From Alligator mississippiensis (lineage: Eukaryota; Chordata; Crocodylia; Alligatoridae), in assembly GCF_030867095.1 (NCBI RefSeq), contig NC_081828.1:213286978-213350977 (forward strand): DNA of 64,000 nucleotides, written 5' to 3'. The notes beneath the pieces were generated by a model. The model was not told where the DNA came from. It was given only the letters and a program-made list of their open reading frames with translations, and did not search any database. Below, in pieces: positions 22,814-34,876 of the stretch (positions are counted from its first letter, which is position 1; each line of letters opens with the position of its first letter). Both the position numbers and the translations under genes were made by a program.

Positions 22814-23692
22814 ACTAGAAGCTTTACTCATATGCCAGGGGCCTAAACCGGTATTATTCAGTTTAAAATTAATCCAAGGATAGCTTCACTGGTGGACCAT
22901 CATGACTATTAAAAAGAAGAGAGGGTCGTTATCACCTATAGAATAAAGAGTTTAGACGGGATCAGATGGATTGTAATGACCCATGAAGTCAAGTGGCTCC
23001 CTCAGTACTGTCCGACTAGAAATACTGCTGCCACTCCCAGGCAGTTGCTTTTAAGTTTTGGGTGGAAAAGTAATCAAAGGGGGATGCAAGTGTCCCAGTG
23101 CATCCTCTCTCTCCTTGGATCTACCCCTGGGTATAAGCTAAGCAGGTTGGGAGAGCTATCTACCCCTCCTATGGAGGTTGGGTCACAGTACACAGAGTGC
23201 TTAGCCCATCTAGTTATCACCAAAAAAAACCACAGTACAGAAAGGATTCACAGAACCAGGGATCGAGACCATAGCTGTGTAGGACAGAGCAGGACACTCA
23301 GGTGGGAGAGGGTCTGTCTGGAGTTATAGTTCCTGCTCCCAGATCCATCTATTCATTTTATACACACACATATATTATAACTTCATTGGATTAAGAAAGA
23401 AAATCCTTGCCCACTAAAAAGTTGATTTGTCTCAAAAAACCTTTTTGTACAATGTCACTGGATCTCATAATTCCTAAGCACAGGATCACCTAACAAAATT
23501 AGAAATGGCTATATCAAGTACTTCCATAATGCCTCTGATCACCATCTAAACTTTCCTTTTCAATGGTAAAACTAAGAGGGACGCAACTCGGAGAACCTGA
23601 GCTAGCTTCTCCACCACCTTCATAAGAATAGTTTCTGCAGCATCACAGAAAGCTAATGTATATCCAATTCATAACTCATAGGGGAATGAGAC

Positions 23693-23720
<28 letters not shown>
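23693..23720 (+). repeat. Poly(A) run of 28
   Basis: Uninterrupted A run. It could be the tail of an old retroposon, but no recognisable body precedes it. Confidence 0.9.
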
Positions 23721-23723
<3 letters not shown>

Positions 23724-24934
23724 CACTGTGTAACCAGGTATTTGGTGTGCTGAATAGGAGCAAAACACTTTACCATAAAAGAAATTAAGGCAATAGTTTT
23801 GCATATTTTTGTTGCTGTTGTGCTATTCTGTTATCAAAGCACACAGCTGGAGGGAACACAACATCTCGTCTTAAAATTATGCTGGTATTAGTAATACCAT
23901 TGTATTTACCAGAACTATGAAATAAAGAAAGAAGTCACTTAGGGCTTCCACTCCGGTCAAAAAGATCCATATTTGCTAGGCTGAAAGACATCAAAACTTG
24001 TCAGTTTTGAGCTTTCAAAATGGAGAAAATTAAAACTTTAAAAGATGCCTCAACACTATTCCTGTAATAATTTATGCTAATAAAAGAAATGATACTGTAA
24101 AATCAAAAAGCAAGTCCAAGAATAGTTGCACTTTAACATGCCTCTCCCTAACAACAGTTCACCAGCTTAATGATAAGATAACTGCATATAGGACACTGAA
24201 ACACTGAAGTGACCTTTAATTTGCTCTGGTCAATACAAATGTAAGAAAAATCAGTGCACAAATATTTTAGCAGGTTAAAGTTCCAATAAGTTTGTTGGTT
24301 CAGAAGAATATTGGCAGTGACTTTCAAATAGCAAAATAGCAGCACTCTAATCTGATCCAAAATAGCAGCATACTTTCAGTCATCAAGTGCAAACACCAAG
24401 TTCAGTTTAGTCTGCTGTACAGAATTAGTTTTGGAAATATATAAAATAATGAAAGGTGTAAAGAAAAGACATCTGGCACTTGTACTGAAGCTCTCAGAAG
24501 AGCGAGGGAACATGCCAAGCAAGGTAGCAAACTGAAAACAGAATAAAGGGTTTTTATTTCTTTAAGCCATGGGCTATAATTAACCTATGGCACTGACTGA
24601 CTCAATATACCTTGGATGCCAAGAGCTTAGAATTCAGAGAAGGATTAGATGTGTGTACAGACAGCACCCTTAGTTAAATTATCCAGGAAAAACAAGTTTC
24701 TAAAAGATAAACCCCAAAGCATGAAAGTGTAAATCAGCCACTCATTACCAATGCATGTTATTCCAAACCTGACAGTTCTGGGGGTCTCCTTCCTCTGAAA
24801 GATTTGATATTGGTCACCACTGGACCACGTGCCAAGTGAGAAGCTAGCAGGCACCACAGCAGAAGTCTAATTATATTCCAGGGAGGAAGAGTTTAATCCC
24901 AAAATGTAGCATCAAACATGGCAATATTAAATCA

Positions 24935-25290
24935 GAATCAAAAAGTCAGAAGGGACTCCGAGAGTAATCTAACCCCTGCACAGCTGCAGGGTGCCCCATT
25001 CACAGACCAGACCAAATTGCTGAACAAGCCCACCCAATTTCTTTTCAAAATCTTCCAGTAAAGGGGATGCCACAACTTCCCTGGACAGCTTGTTCTATTA
25101 CCCTTGTTCCTTTTTTTGTTGCAGTCCAGAAGTCATGGTTCAAACCCACTCCCTCAGATCTTGCCCTCTATGGCAGGGGAGAACAATTGTTCTCTAATTC
25201 TTTAGGGCAACTTTTCAAATAGTTGAAAACAGCTTCCCACTCAGTCTCCCTTTCTCCAAACTAAACACTCCAAACACTCTTCCAGCTTGC
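24935..25290 (-). mobile_element. CR1 LINE 3' end
   Basis: On the plus strand it reads AATCAGAATCAAAAAGTCAG, AAGGGACTCCGAGAG, CCAATTTCTTTTCAAAATC and GGGGATGCCACAACTTCCCT, the reverse complement of a CR1 3' region. The 3' terminus is at the left. Confidence 0.65.
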
Positions 25291-27085
25291 ATTGCAAGAG
25301 TAAAACAGTGCAAGCTGTAGGAGCAAACGCTTCTCCCCATACAAAAGGAAGACATCAATTTGTAGTCTTCACCAATCTGAGGTTTTGGTAAAAATCTGGT
25401 GGGGATTTGATTAAGACAGGTGAGAGCTAATGTTACCATGCGCACTGACAGCAACACCTAATAGCAGCAGAAGGCTGTTCCACACATCTTGTTTTATGTA
25501 AGATATATCATACCATCAGTCAGGTGCAGCACTTAAATACACCCACCTCTCTAAAAGGATCACCTTTTGCATGCCCTCCTCCCATTCCTATTCTGCAGCA
25601 AAACTAAAAAACACCATCATTTTCATCTCTGCAGCTGGTTCACCACTGCCCTGCAGGTACAAAAGACATTTCAAAAATCCATTTACCAAATTTCTTCCCA
25701 CGACTTCATTAAGCTCTTAACAACTAAACTTTGCCAGGTCACCCACCATCAGCAAATACCACAGTAACGAACCCATCCAAAGTAAATGTGATCTCGTTAC
25801 TGTAACTCTTACCCTGCCTCTCGTCTCTTCAGCTCTTTTTTCTGTTTGCATTTTATCACTTGTCTGAATTTAAGGCCCTATCCAACAACTAACTCTATGA
25901 CGGACCTTTGCTCTTGTACAGAGTCCCACTGACTTCATGGAGGAGCCAACTACGTGTACAGATCCGGTCATACAGTTAAAGGTTTGGGGCCAGGAATGAG
26001 ATCTTTACTTCTCTGTTAAGCACCTGTCAGGCCTTTTAATCCTCAAAACTGAGTGTAATGATGTGTTCAGAGGATTCATTCGGAGACGCACACCATCCAC
26101 ACACTGCTGAAACATATTTAATAAAAATCTCATTAGTGCGGCTCCACATCGGTGGAGAACAGGTATAACTTTGCTTAATCATTTCAAGTGATGTGCCAGT
26201 AGGGTAGGGTAGAACTTTTCAGAGACAAATTATGAATTTCAGTGGATCTGAAAAATACTTATCTGTGTGACAACAGCTCACAAACGTGCTTTATAGCCTA
26301 CGGCTCATTTCAAGAGCAGGCAATGAGCTACAGATAACTGACGTATATATTACAGTGTTATGTAACCCTCTATACAAGTTCAGTTCCCTATTTATAAACA
26401 CCATTTCTTCTACAAATTTCTATTACAATTGTCCTTATTTTGTGAGAGAGAAAACACAGCCAACTAAAAGCCTCAGAGCACAGGTGGAGACAACTAGACA
26501 GCTGCCTAGTTGCTTTGTCTAAAAATAATGATCTTTTTTGTTTTCAACATTAGAGGAATTTGCTGCTTAAAATCGGTCTCGTTCGGCAGCAATAGGAAGC
26601 CGCTAGTACTGAGAAACCTGAAGTGTCTCAAGCCTCTCTCATGACCCAGCTGAGCCTTTCCCTTGTTTGAAGGCAGTTCATGGGACAGTTTCAACTCACT
26701 TCCAGTTGCCTGGCCAAGTTCTGACCTTGGCCAAACGTATGCAATTCTACTGAAGACAAAACAAAGGTTGTCAGTGAAAGTTACCTTCATCTGGAAGTCT
26801 GAGGCTTTTTAGCCGCATATCTTTTTGATTAGCAATGGGATTTTACTATATATAATGAACCTTTGCTCTCCTTTTCAGATGGGCTAAGCCTCCTAATAGC
26901 AGAGGGGACTAAGGGCATCTAGACCTACTCCAGAGTCACTGTATGTGCACTCCAAGGCAGCCCTACAAAGAACCCAAACTAGCTCTGGGTGCACAAGGTC
27001 CATAAAAAGCAACATAGCCACAGTCACACAGCACTGTACCCAACTTAAATCGGCTCTTCTGAGAAGCAAGGATTATGGCCTAGAC

Positions 27086-27425
27086 CTGTAATGTCAATCT
27101 GATCCCATGAGCCTGATCCCACACGGGGGTCGTTCTGCAGGCACGACCTGGTGCTCTGATGTAACCCCACAGCAGGAACCTGCACACTGACCCCATCTTG
27201 AACAACAGATCTGAATGCAGCACAACCCTGCAGGTCATGCCAGATACAGCCACAGATGGTCACACGGGCTCACAGCATCTGGACTACAGAGCTCTCCCAG
27301 GTCTGGAAATTTGGCAGTGGGGGAGCGGCGGCAGAGCTAATTGCCATGGCTCCCCCACCACCAAATTTCCAAACTTGTGGGGAACTCCTCAGGCCACATT
27401 TGGCCAGTGAACTGGAAAACCACTG
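27086..27425. mobile_element. hAT-like MITE, 340 bp, exact 8-bp TSD
   Basis: GCCTAGAC is duplicated exactly at 27078-27085 and 27426-27433. Terminal repeats are poor (CTGTAATG left, CAGTGGTT right), as in an old copy. Internally GGAAATTTGGCAGTGGGGGA and its inverted partner CCCCCACCACCAAATTTCC flank the centre. Related to the element at 34877-35181. Confidence 0.7.
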
Positions 27426-28083
27426 GCCTAGACTCACTAGCAGCTCTGCTCCCTTCCAGTCTGGGACCTAACATGAGCTGAGCTGTATCCGGTATTTCCA
27501 CACGGTGAAAGCAAACTAGTTTGTTCCCCGCTGAATGAGAGCGTCTCCGTACCACACTGCCTCATACCGTGAAAAATATGTGCCCTAAAACTCTAGCTGG
27601 GCAGGGAAGACGCACAGACATCTCCAAACGAACGAGCAAGGAGGAAGGATTATGCACAATCGGCTTCACGGAGCTAGAGTGTTTATGCTGCTTTTTTTTT
27701 TTTTTTTCCAGTCTCAGACTTCACATAATAAACTAGGATGAGAGTTAATACACGCGAGGGCAGGACCAAGGCCAGTTACTTCAGCTATGGAAGCAGCACA
27801 CAGCATGTGTCCTCCCCTCTTTTCCCGCAGCCTTCAGTGACATTACAATAATTCACCATGCAGCCAAAAGCTTGATGCCAGGTACCAAAGAGCCAGCCTC
27901 CCGAGGGATTCGGGGGGCACCTATCAAGCCCGCTCAGCTGCCGCGTTTTCCACGGTCGCACGCTTTTGTTTTCTAATTGCTCTCTCCTTTGTATACTACC
28001 TGCATGCAGCATGTCCTTCCACAGCATCTGACGACCTGAGTTCAGCCCAAAAAGCTTTTTTTTTTTTTTTTTGGGGGGGGGGG

Positions 28084-28622
28084 CAAAAATATTTATTTCA
28101 TCTACACATATACATACATACATACATATACATATATATTTACACACGTGTGTGTGTGTAAAGCAGGGGAGCCGCTCAGCCGACGTCCCACTTCTCCAAT
28201 GTGTCAACATGCGCTCCAGGGGTCCCAGGGAGAGGCCATGCCCCACCCACCCACCCACCCGCACCAATCGGATCGGGGGTAAAACCCCCAAATGACCCCA
28301 AAGGTGGCATCGGCCTGAGGCGGAGCAGACGGGCGAGACTCACAGGCCTGGAGCCTCCGGCTTCGGTCCCAGCAGCATTGGCACAGACACACACAAACAC
28401 ATGCATACGTGTGCGTGCGTATATGTGCACACACGTGTGTAGGTGTGCATGCATGTGTGGGGACTTGTGTGAATGCATGTGTATGTGTACACATGCATAT
28501 ACATGTGCACGCGTGTGTATGTGTGTCCGCATATAAGTGTGTACGTGTGCACAGGCATATATATATGTGTACGTATGTGTGCGTGTGCAGCATACCCACC
28601 CCCCGCATAGATATGTGTACGC
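28084..28622. repeat. CA/TG-rich low-complexity block, SEC22C intron 1
   Basis: A T/G homopolymer run (28055-28082) is followed by TACATACA and TGTGTG tracts, then interrupted alternating purine-pyrimidine sequence from about 28378 to 28622, ending next to a G run. ORFs of 100-200 codons rich in His-Thr or Val-Cys come from these repeats. Confidence 0.85.
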
Positions 28623-28639
28623 TGTGGCGGGGGGGGGGG

Positions 28640-28990
28640 GGGCCATGTCGCCGGCCCTCAGCCCCACCCCCCCGAGAGGCCCCCGCGGCCCCGCACCGCG
28701 CCCCGCCCCCCGCGCTCTCACCTGCCCCCGCCCCGCCCGCGCTGCCGCGCCACTCGCCGCCGCCGCGCGGGCTGGGCTGGGCCGCCCCGGCCACTCCACT
28801 TCCGCTTCCGCCCGCCATAGAGATGGCGGCTAGAGCGGCGCTCAGGCCCGGAAGACGGGCGCGGGCGAGTCCGCCAGCTGGAACGCCCCTCCCCTCCCCG
28901 CAGCCCGGCTCTTAAAGGGACAGGTGGGGCGGGGAGGGAGGTGGCTCCGCCCGGCCTCTGGGTGTCGCTCTTGCCTGGCAGCAGAGCCGG
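28640..28990. promoter_or_regulatory. SEC22C: CpG island, SEC22C promoter
   Basis: Dense CpG and GC boxes surround the inferred SEC22C first exon. On the minus strand, GCCGCCATCT at 28830-28821 resembles a YY1 site. A minus-strand GGAAGTG (28803-28797) and a plus-strand CCGGAAG (28848-28854) fit ETS-family sites. No TATA box is evident, which suits a housekeeping gene. I found no SS18L2-like start codon on the plus side, so divergent transcription here is unproven. Confidence 0.65.
28722..28830 (-). other. SEC22C: SEC22C non-coding first exon (inferred)
   Basis: On the minus strand a strong donor, GGGGGCAG-GTGAGAGC, ends the exon at 28722 inside a CpG island, about 9 kb upstream of the coding start. 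The coding exon at 19794 begins with an acceptor, so a 5' UTR exon must exist upstream. This is the best candidate by GC content, donor and position. The 5' end is not defined; transcription probably begins between about 28810 and 28900. Confidence 0.6.
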
Positions 28991-29109
28991 GGCTGAATTT
29001 GGGGCCATTTAGTGCCACACCCAAAATTTGGAGTTGGAGGGTGACCCACCCCCCCCCCCCACATCTGTCCAAAAGGGCAGGATGAACCATTGATCTCTTA
29101 TTAGACCAA

Positions 29110-29203
29110 CCCAAGGGCAGGAAGTCAGCTGGAGTCAGAGGATCCCAGCAAGATAAGTGTCCAAACGCTTCTTAAAGGAGTCCAGAGTAGGTGCCTGCAC
29201 CGC
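29110..29203 (-). mobile_element. CR1 fragment, interrupted on its right
   Basis: GGGCAGGAAGTCAGCTGG, AGGATCCCAGCAAGATAAG and AGAGTAGGTGCCTGCACC match the start of the minus CR1 at 55.57 kb. The homology breaks off at about 29204, where palindromic sequence begins. Confidence 0.6.
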
Positions 29204-29540
29204 TTAAGGCGCATTAAATTTAGGCATGAATAGCTAAGTCACATTAGCGCACGTGTAGATGCGCTAATGCATATTAATTAACACAGCGTGTGTCCATTGA
29301 CACTCGCCGTGTTAATGCGCATTCACACTTCTACACGTGAGCTAACGCAACTTAGTTTTTTGCACCTAAATTTGATACCTGCTTTATGCGGGTATCAAAT
29401 TTAGGCTCATATAGCCTTAAACAGCCATTTTAAAGGCATATTAAGAATGCGTACGTGTAGATGCGCCCTTAACGCACTTGAAAATGGCGATTTTTAGGCT
29501 AAGCCCACTTAAAAGAGGCATGTGTAGACACACCTATTGT
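29204..29540. mobile_element. Palindromic MITE-like sequence
   Basis: Imperfect inverted pairs: GCGCACGTGTAGATGCGC (29247-29264) against CACACTTCTACACGTG (about 29324-29339), and ACCTAAATTTGATACC against GGTATCAAATTTAGG (29366-29405). GTGTAGATGCGCCC and GTGTAGACACACC resemble the ends of the GGGTGYRTCTACAC family. Probably nested, with uncertain limits. Confidence 0.5.
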
Positions 29541-29544
29541 GCGA

Positions 29545-31000
29545 AAAAGAACTTTCTTTTGTTAGTTTTAAACATACTACCTATGGGTATCATTTTGTGA
29601 TCCCTAGTTCTTATTTTGTGAGAGACCATAAATAATCCCTATTTACTTTCTCTTCTCTGTTTAAGATTTTGTAAACCTTTATCATGTCCCCTCTCAAATA
29701 TCTCTCTTCTAAACTGAATAGGTCTAGCCTCTTTAATTTCTCCTTGTATGGAAGCCGCTCTATACCACTAATCATCCTTGTTGCCTTTCTCTGGACCTGC
29801 TCTAGTTCCTCTATGTCCTTTTTGAGGTGTGGGGACCAAAATTGGGCACAGTATTCAAGTGTGGCATACTGATAGATTCTGCTTTGTTCACAATTCCTAA
29901 CATTTTGTTTGCCTTTTTGATGGCTGCTGAGCACTGAGCTGGTGTTTTTGGCAAACTGTTCATAATGACTCCCAAATCTCTTTCCTGTGTGGCAACTGCT
30001 GATGCAGAGCTCATCATAGCGTAGGTATAGTTGGGGTGATTTTTGCCCAGGTGCATCACTTTATGCTTATCTACATTGAATTTCATGTGTCTTTTAGTTG
30101 CTCATTCGCCCAATTGTGCCAGATCCTTCTGCAGCTCCTCACAGACTACCTCAGTCTTTACCACTTCGAATAGTTTTGTCATCTACATATTGGCCACTTC
30201 ACTACTCACCCCTTTTCCAGATCATTTATGAATATGTGAAACAGTACTGGTCCCAATACAGATCCCTGCAGGACCCTGCTGTTTATGTCTTTCCATCCTG
30301 AAAACTGATCATTTATACTCACTCCTTGCTTTCTATCTTTAAGCCAGTTTCTAATCTATGAGTGGACAATTCCCTGTGACTATCTAACTTCATTAAGAGC
30401 CTCTGATGGGGGACCTTATCAAAGGTCTTATCCACCTGCTTACTGACACCCTTAAGAGAACTCCAGTAGGTTGGTGAGGCATGACTTCCCTTGTCAAAAA
30501 GCCATGTTGATTTCCTTCCCTCCCCAGCAAGTTATGTTCATCTGTATGCTGAACAATTCCTTTTTTTTCTTATTGCTTCACCCAGTTTTCCAAGGATAGA
30601 AGGTAGGCTCACCGTCCTGCTGTTCCCTGCATCCTCTCTAGAGCCTTTTTTAAATAGGGGAGTCACATTGACAACTCTCCAGTCCCTGGATCTGAAGCTG
30701 GTTTTAGTGATAGGTTGCATACTACGGTTCAGCAATTTCCGATTTAAGCTCTTTCAGGACCGTAGAGTGAATGCCATCAGGTCGTGACTATTTGCTGCTG
30801 TTTAGTTTATCAATTTCCTCTATGACCTCATCTACCGAAACCTCAATTTAAGTCAGCTCCACTGACTTGTCCCTAGAGAGGGGAGGACTGGAGGAGCGGT
30901 GCGGGAATCTCCCTAACATATTCCATAGTGAAGACAGATGCAAAGTAATCCCAATCGCATTGTGGTCGCTATTGCACCAGGTCCAGAGGGTTACATTAAA
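29545..31000 (-). mobile_element. CR1 LINE, reverse-transcriptase part and 3' region, degenerate
   Basis: The minus strand at 30735-30538 encodes WRVVNVTPLFKKGSREDAGN and VSLPSILGKLGE, the CR1 reverse-transcriptase start. 29934-29611 gives ATLEYCAQFWSPHLKKDIEE and LEERYLRGDMIKVYKILN, the ORF2 C-terminus. Frames are broken and the polymerase core between them is eroded. Confidence 0.85.
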
Positions 31001-31579
31001 AAGTTTTCTTAGACATACAGAGGGATGAGGTGGTCATTTCCCCCAACTGGAGCATGTCTGACTGCAACCTGCATCAAGTGTTGGTAGAGTAGGGGTGGGT
31101 AGGGAAGTTTTGAACAGAAGATGTATCAGAAGTGAGCTGGAGTCAAGTCAAAGGAAAAGCAGTATAACCCAGGCATACTCTTCTTTTCTGGTAGCAATAG
31201 GTCTCCGTGGCAGTTAAAGCATGCAGACTCAGACAGCTCTAGACTGCAACAGGTAAGGGAAAAAATCTTCTGTGTAGCCATTCATCCCAGAAGCCAAATG
31301 AAAAATAAAAGGGACTAGACTAGCCATCCTTCTAATGATACTATTTAAATAAGATCATTTAAAGAGCAAAGTTAATAACCCCAGAGTTAGTGAAAAACAA
31401 TGTTGCTTTACACCCCAATTGATATATGCTGTGTACAAATGCCAATTCTAATATTGCCCTGCAAAGGTCAGTGAGATGGACCGAAGCTTATCAGGCTACA
31501 TTCAAAAGTCTCGTGTCTGCTCAGCCCATGCTCAGATAATACTAATACTAACATCTGTGGATCAAAACCGGAGTGCTGC

Positions 31580-31783
31580 TGAGGCACGAGTAGCATGGGA
31601 AGCCTGTGTGCAGGGCATAAAGCACTTCATGGAGGGGACAGGCAACACAGCAGCACAGAGGGCAGGGAGCAGAAAGCAGAGCAGCAGATGGGTCAGGGGA
31701 AAGGGATTGGTGTGGCAGGTGGGAAGGCCTACGACTTAATTTCTGGTATGCCTGCCAAAAAGATTGGCCCCCCACTTGGCTAA
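31580..31783 (+). mobile_element. hAT-like MITE fragment
   Basis: Shares GGGCATAAAGCACTTCATGG, AGCAGAAAGCAGAGCAGCAG and GGTATGCCTGCCAAAAAG with the complete copy at 34328-34672. The left end is not resolved. Confidence 0.5.
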
Positions 31784-32379
31784 TGAGTACTGTATAATGA
31801 GTGCTCAGCAGCTCTAGTCGTGCGTGTATCTCAGTAAGGACATGGTTAAAAGTGTGTTGGTGTTAAATTTTAGCTGATTCACAATTATACAAGTGCTGAC
31901 AGTGTCTGAGCTGGATAAAATCTGCTTTTGCCAATTCCAATTGATATCAGCATTGCCTGTCACCAGATGCACTAAATAACTATTGATTAGTAGTCCTTCG
32001 CGTCCTTCACTGATGTTCTGACAACTTATAACCACAGAGGAGCAAATTCAACCCCATTTCATAGCCTAACAGTACATAATTCCCTTCCTCCTTGTTTCAT
32101 TCACAGGAAAACATCATCAACCTTAGAAAAAAATGTATCCAACAGATCTCCTTTACACCCATGTGCCAACCCCATTCCAAGCATAAAACATCCATTTCCT
32201 TTATCCCTGTACAAGGAAATGGCATGCCCAGAAGAAACAGTTTACTGTTTCCAAAACTGACACCACCATCCAGTTTCTGTATGAGATTGGACAACCAAAT
32301 ACTTCCATGGGCCAAATCTATAAATCAGAGGGATGCCCAGGTCGACCAAGACTAAATTTGATCTAATAGGTTTTAAAGC

Positions 32380-32530
32380 CTGTATTTACTGAGTATGTTG
32401 GAAATCAAGCTATATACCATGAAGGTGAATTCAGTGGTTGTCCATCGATAGAGCTCCATTTTCTAATCCAATGACCAGTGTGCCAATGCCATAGGCACGC
32501 AGTTTAGGCACATAGTAGCACGGTGCAAAA
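32380..32530 (+). repeat. Dispersed repeat, copy A
   Basis: CCATGAAGGTGAATTCAGTGG, AGAGCTCCATTTTC and ATGACCAGTGTGCCAATGCC recur inverted at 45440-45545. The family is not recognised. Confidence 0.6.
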
Positions 32531-32714
32531 CTTCAAGCATTCTTTGGTGATCTACATTAGCTTTAAATGTCAAAGTTTCGCATCTGTTAACATCACCAAA
32601 AAGAAATAAACAGACACGTGTTCTCTATTTTGTTCCAACTGAGAGTCCGGTTAGGAACCTACGGCCCCTCAAGACAAGACACACACATAAATGGTAATGG
32701 TAGAATAGGTAGTA

Positions 32715-32960
32715 TCAAAAAAATGCCACCATGAGTCAAGCCACAGGTCCACCAAGCTCATTATCCCATCTGAAGCCCCAGAAAGTCCCAGGACTTTCTA
32801 GTCAATCTCCTCCTGGGCCTGGCCAACCTGTCCACTTACTACACTGGAAGAAGGTGCTGGCCAAAAGGAATCCAGATGACGGCACAGCTGTCTTCCTCTA
32901 CCATGTCCCTGCATGTCTCCAAGCAGAGTTTTATTGAGCAGCATCAACTGGTTCCTTAGA
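32715..32960. repeat. Possible LINE-related repeat (CCACAGGTCCACC...)
   Basis: AGTCAAGCCACAGGTCCACC, then AGAAAGTCCCAGGAC and AAGGTGCTGGCCAAAAGG, resembles a repeat I know from turtles (GTCAGACCAGTGGTCCATC...CAGTGGCCAGTACC). The match is loose. Confidence 0.3.
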
Positions 32961-33120
32961 TACCTTCAAGGGGCTAGCTCAAATGATACCCTAGTCAACC
33001 TAGAACCTGCAGTCTTGTTCCTGCTTTCCTATGATCTGTTTCATTAAGTTAGTTATTGCATATTTAGTGGCCTCTCTTTAGCTATGGAGGGGCACTTGTA
33101 GTTCCTGGTGGACCTAGGCC

Positions 33121-33189
33121 ACTGATTCTCAACCAGGGTGCCACAGCACCATGACGTGCCTTGAGTCTAAAAAGGTTGAGAATTGCCAG
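33121..33189. mobile_element. Minimal hAT-like element, 69 bp
   Basis: Terminal repeats ACTGATTCTCAACC and (reverse) CTGGCAATTCTCAACC. The flanks are CCTAGGCC (33113-33120) and TCTAGGCC (33190-33197), 7 of 8. Only about 40 bp separates the ends. Confidence 0.65.
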
Positions 33190-33436
33190 TCTAGGCCCAC
33201 TGCTGTTCTACAACAAATAGGCCCACGTCTCACAGCAGCTAAGAGTACGTACTGAAGCAGTGCCCAGGGATGTGTTGGAGCAGGGATCCACAACTCCAGC
33301 TTTAAGGGCCACTTGCAAGGTGAACTTCCTAGAGGAGAGCTGCCACTCGTGAACTTCTTAAACCAAATGTGAGCCCGCAGCACATTTGCAAGCAAGAAGC
33401 TGGACTGCAGATGCAAGCACATATGCCCACTAACAA

Positions 33437-33800
33437 TGGCAACGAGTAGGGTGTGCACAGGGGTGCACATGCACCCCCTGAGAGCTCTGGTGCACCCCCT
33501 GACAGGCCAAGCTCCCTGCTTAGGTGATGGGCAGGGGGAGCAAGCAGGAGCTCTGGTGCCCCTCCTGCCAGCACCAGCCGGGGAAGGGAAGAGCCGGATG
33601 AAGCGCTGTGGCTACTTCCCAGTCAGCGCGATAGGCCACGGGGGGACCTTTCCCCTGGTTGATGAGATTGGCCATGGAGAACCATCTCCCCACCCACCAG
33701 TCGCCAAAATTGGCCGCAGAGGGACCCCCCTGGTTGCCAACCGGTCACTGGGGGGGGCACATGCCCCCCCTGACTAAAGTGGTAACAGTCACCTATGCCT
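33437..33800. mobile_element. hAT-like MITE, 364 bp, exact 8-bp TSD
   Basis: ACTAACAA is duplicated exactly at 33429-33436 and 33801-33808. The ends are TGGCAACGAGTAGGGTG and (reverse) AGGCATAGGTGACTG. GC-rich core with GGGGTGCACATGCACCCCCT and GGGGGGCACATGCCCCCCCT. A related inverted fragment lies at 51.95-52.14 kb. Confidence 0.75.
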
Positions 33801-34327
33801 ACTAACAAACCATGGCACAGCAAGGATTTTCAAATCCTTTGTTATTTGATACAGTGATTTAATAAAGAATCGTGGTGTGAGCCACTTTTAGCAGGTCACT
33901 CGCTTCACCTCTAGATACAAGGGGATCAGCTCAAGCTCTAGGGTTTCAAACTAGTTTATTTTACACAGAGCAACCTTGTCTCCAGAGTGAACAAACAAGC
34001 AAGAAAAGAAAACACCTGCTGTCTTCCTTCAGACATTAGGAGGGGCAAACCTTGCTCTATGTTTTTCCCTTAGCACTATAGCCTGTCCTTTCTCCCTTTG
34101 CACTCTCCTCCTGGAGTTTTTAACACTCTTTGTGACTCCTCTGGGATTAACTGATATCAGCTCCAGCTAGCTCCCAGCCTCCAAACCAGGCAGCCTATTA
34201 GCTACTGATCACCTGCAGCAACATCCTGATCCTTGAGGGGGTAAGCAGCACCTCCTTACAGCTACCAATTGCCCTGCTGGGCTGCATGCAGTTCCTAGGC
34301 CATATGTTGAACATCCTTGTGCTAGAA

Positions 34328-34672
34328 TAGGGTTGACCAACCTGTGACATGTATGACTTCCCCACTCCCCCTGCCCCACAGGTTGAGCACTCCTGTGCTA
34401 TGGCAAATGGCAAGACATCCTCTGTGTGGCATGCAGCAGATCATGGAGGGTGCAGGGAGCACAGCAGCAGATATGGCAGGAAGCAGAAAGCAGAGCAGTA
34501 GATTAGACAACAAACATAGGGTGGAAAGCAAAAAGTAGAGCAGCAGGAAGCACAGGGCAGAGACCAGCAAGCAGAGCAGCGATTCAGGCAGAGGAAGGGG
34601 ATCAGAGTAACACTGGGCGAGGGTGCAGGGCTTAATTTCCGGCATGCCTACCCAAAAGGTTGGCATCTACTG
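34328..34672 (+). mobile_element. hAT-like MITE, 345 bp
   Basis: The ends are TAGGGTTGACCAACCT and (reverse) CAGTAGATGCCAACCT. The flanks TGCTAGAA (34320-34327) and TGTTAGAG (34673-34680) agree at 6 of 8. The core has repeated AGCAGAAAGCAGAGCAG. Related copies are at 21.4 and 31.6 kb. Confidence 0.65.
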
Positions 34673-34876
34673 TGTTAGAGGGTTCTGTGCGTCTGATCTA
34701 AAGATACCAGGTTTTGGATGAAAACATAAAGCTAGGGTCCTAACCTATTATGGCTATTGAGATCCACAAAGTGTTTTATTAAAAAAAAATTTTTAAAAAG
34801 TAACACCATTGTCCTTGTCATAGTCCAGCCTAATGTTATACTCCTTCTCAAGCAAAAGCACTTCAATTGGCTATAG

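Larger units (their letters stand above)
19795..28721. other. SEC22C first intron (5' UTR intron)
   Basis: 8.9 kb between the non-coding first exon and the first coding exon. It holds an unexplained ORF (20.05-20.33 kb), a palindromic repeat (20.46 kb), a hAT-like element (21.71-22.81 kb), an A28 run (23.69 kb), a CR1 end (24.9-25.3 kb), a small hAT-like MITE (27.09 kb) and a CA/TG block (28.08-28.62 kb). SS18L2 exons were looked for on the opposite strand and not found. Confidence 0.6.

Noticed and set aside
28176..28818. Overlapping 98-207 codon ORFs on both strands
   Set aside because: They arise from CA/TG repeats plus the CpG island; no family resemblance.
28842..28915. Possible SS18L2 start on the plus strand in the SEC22C CpG island
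   Set aside because: The ATGGCGGCTAGAGCG frame does not match SS18L2 and ends quickly without a sensible donor.
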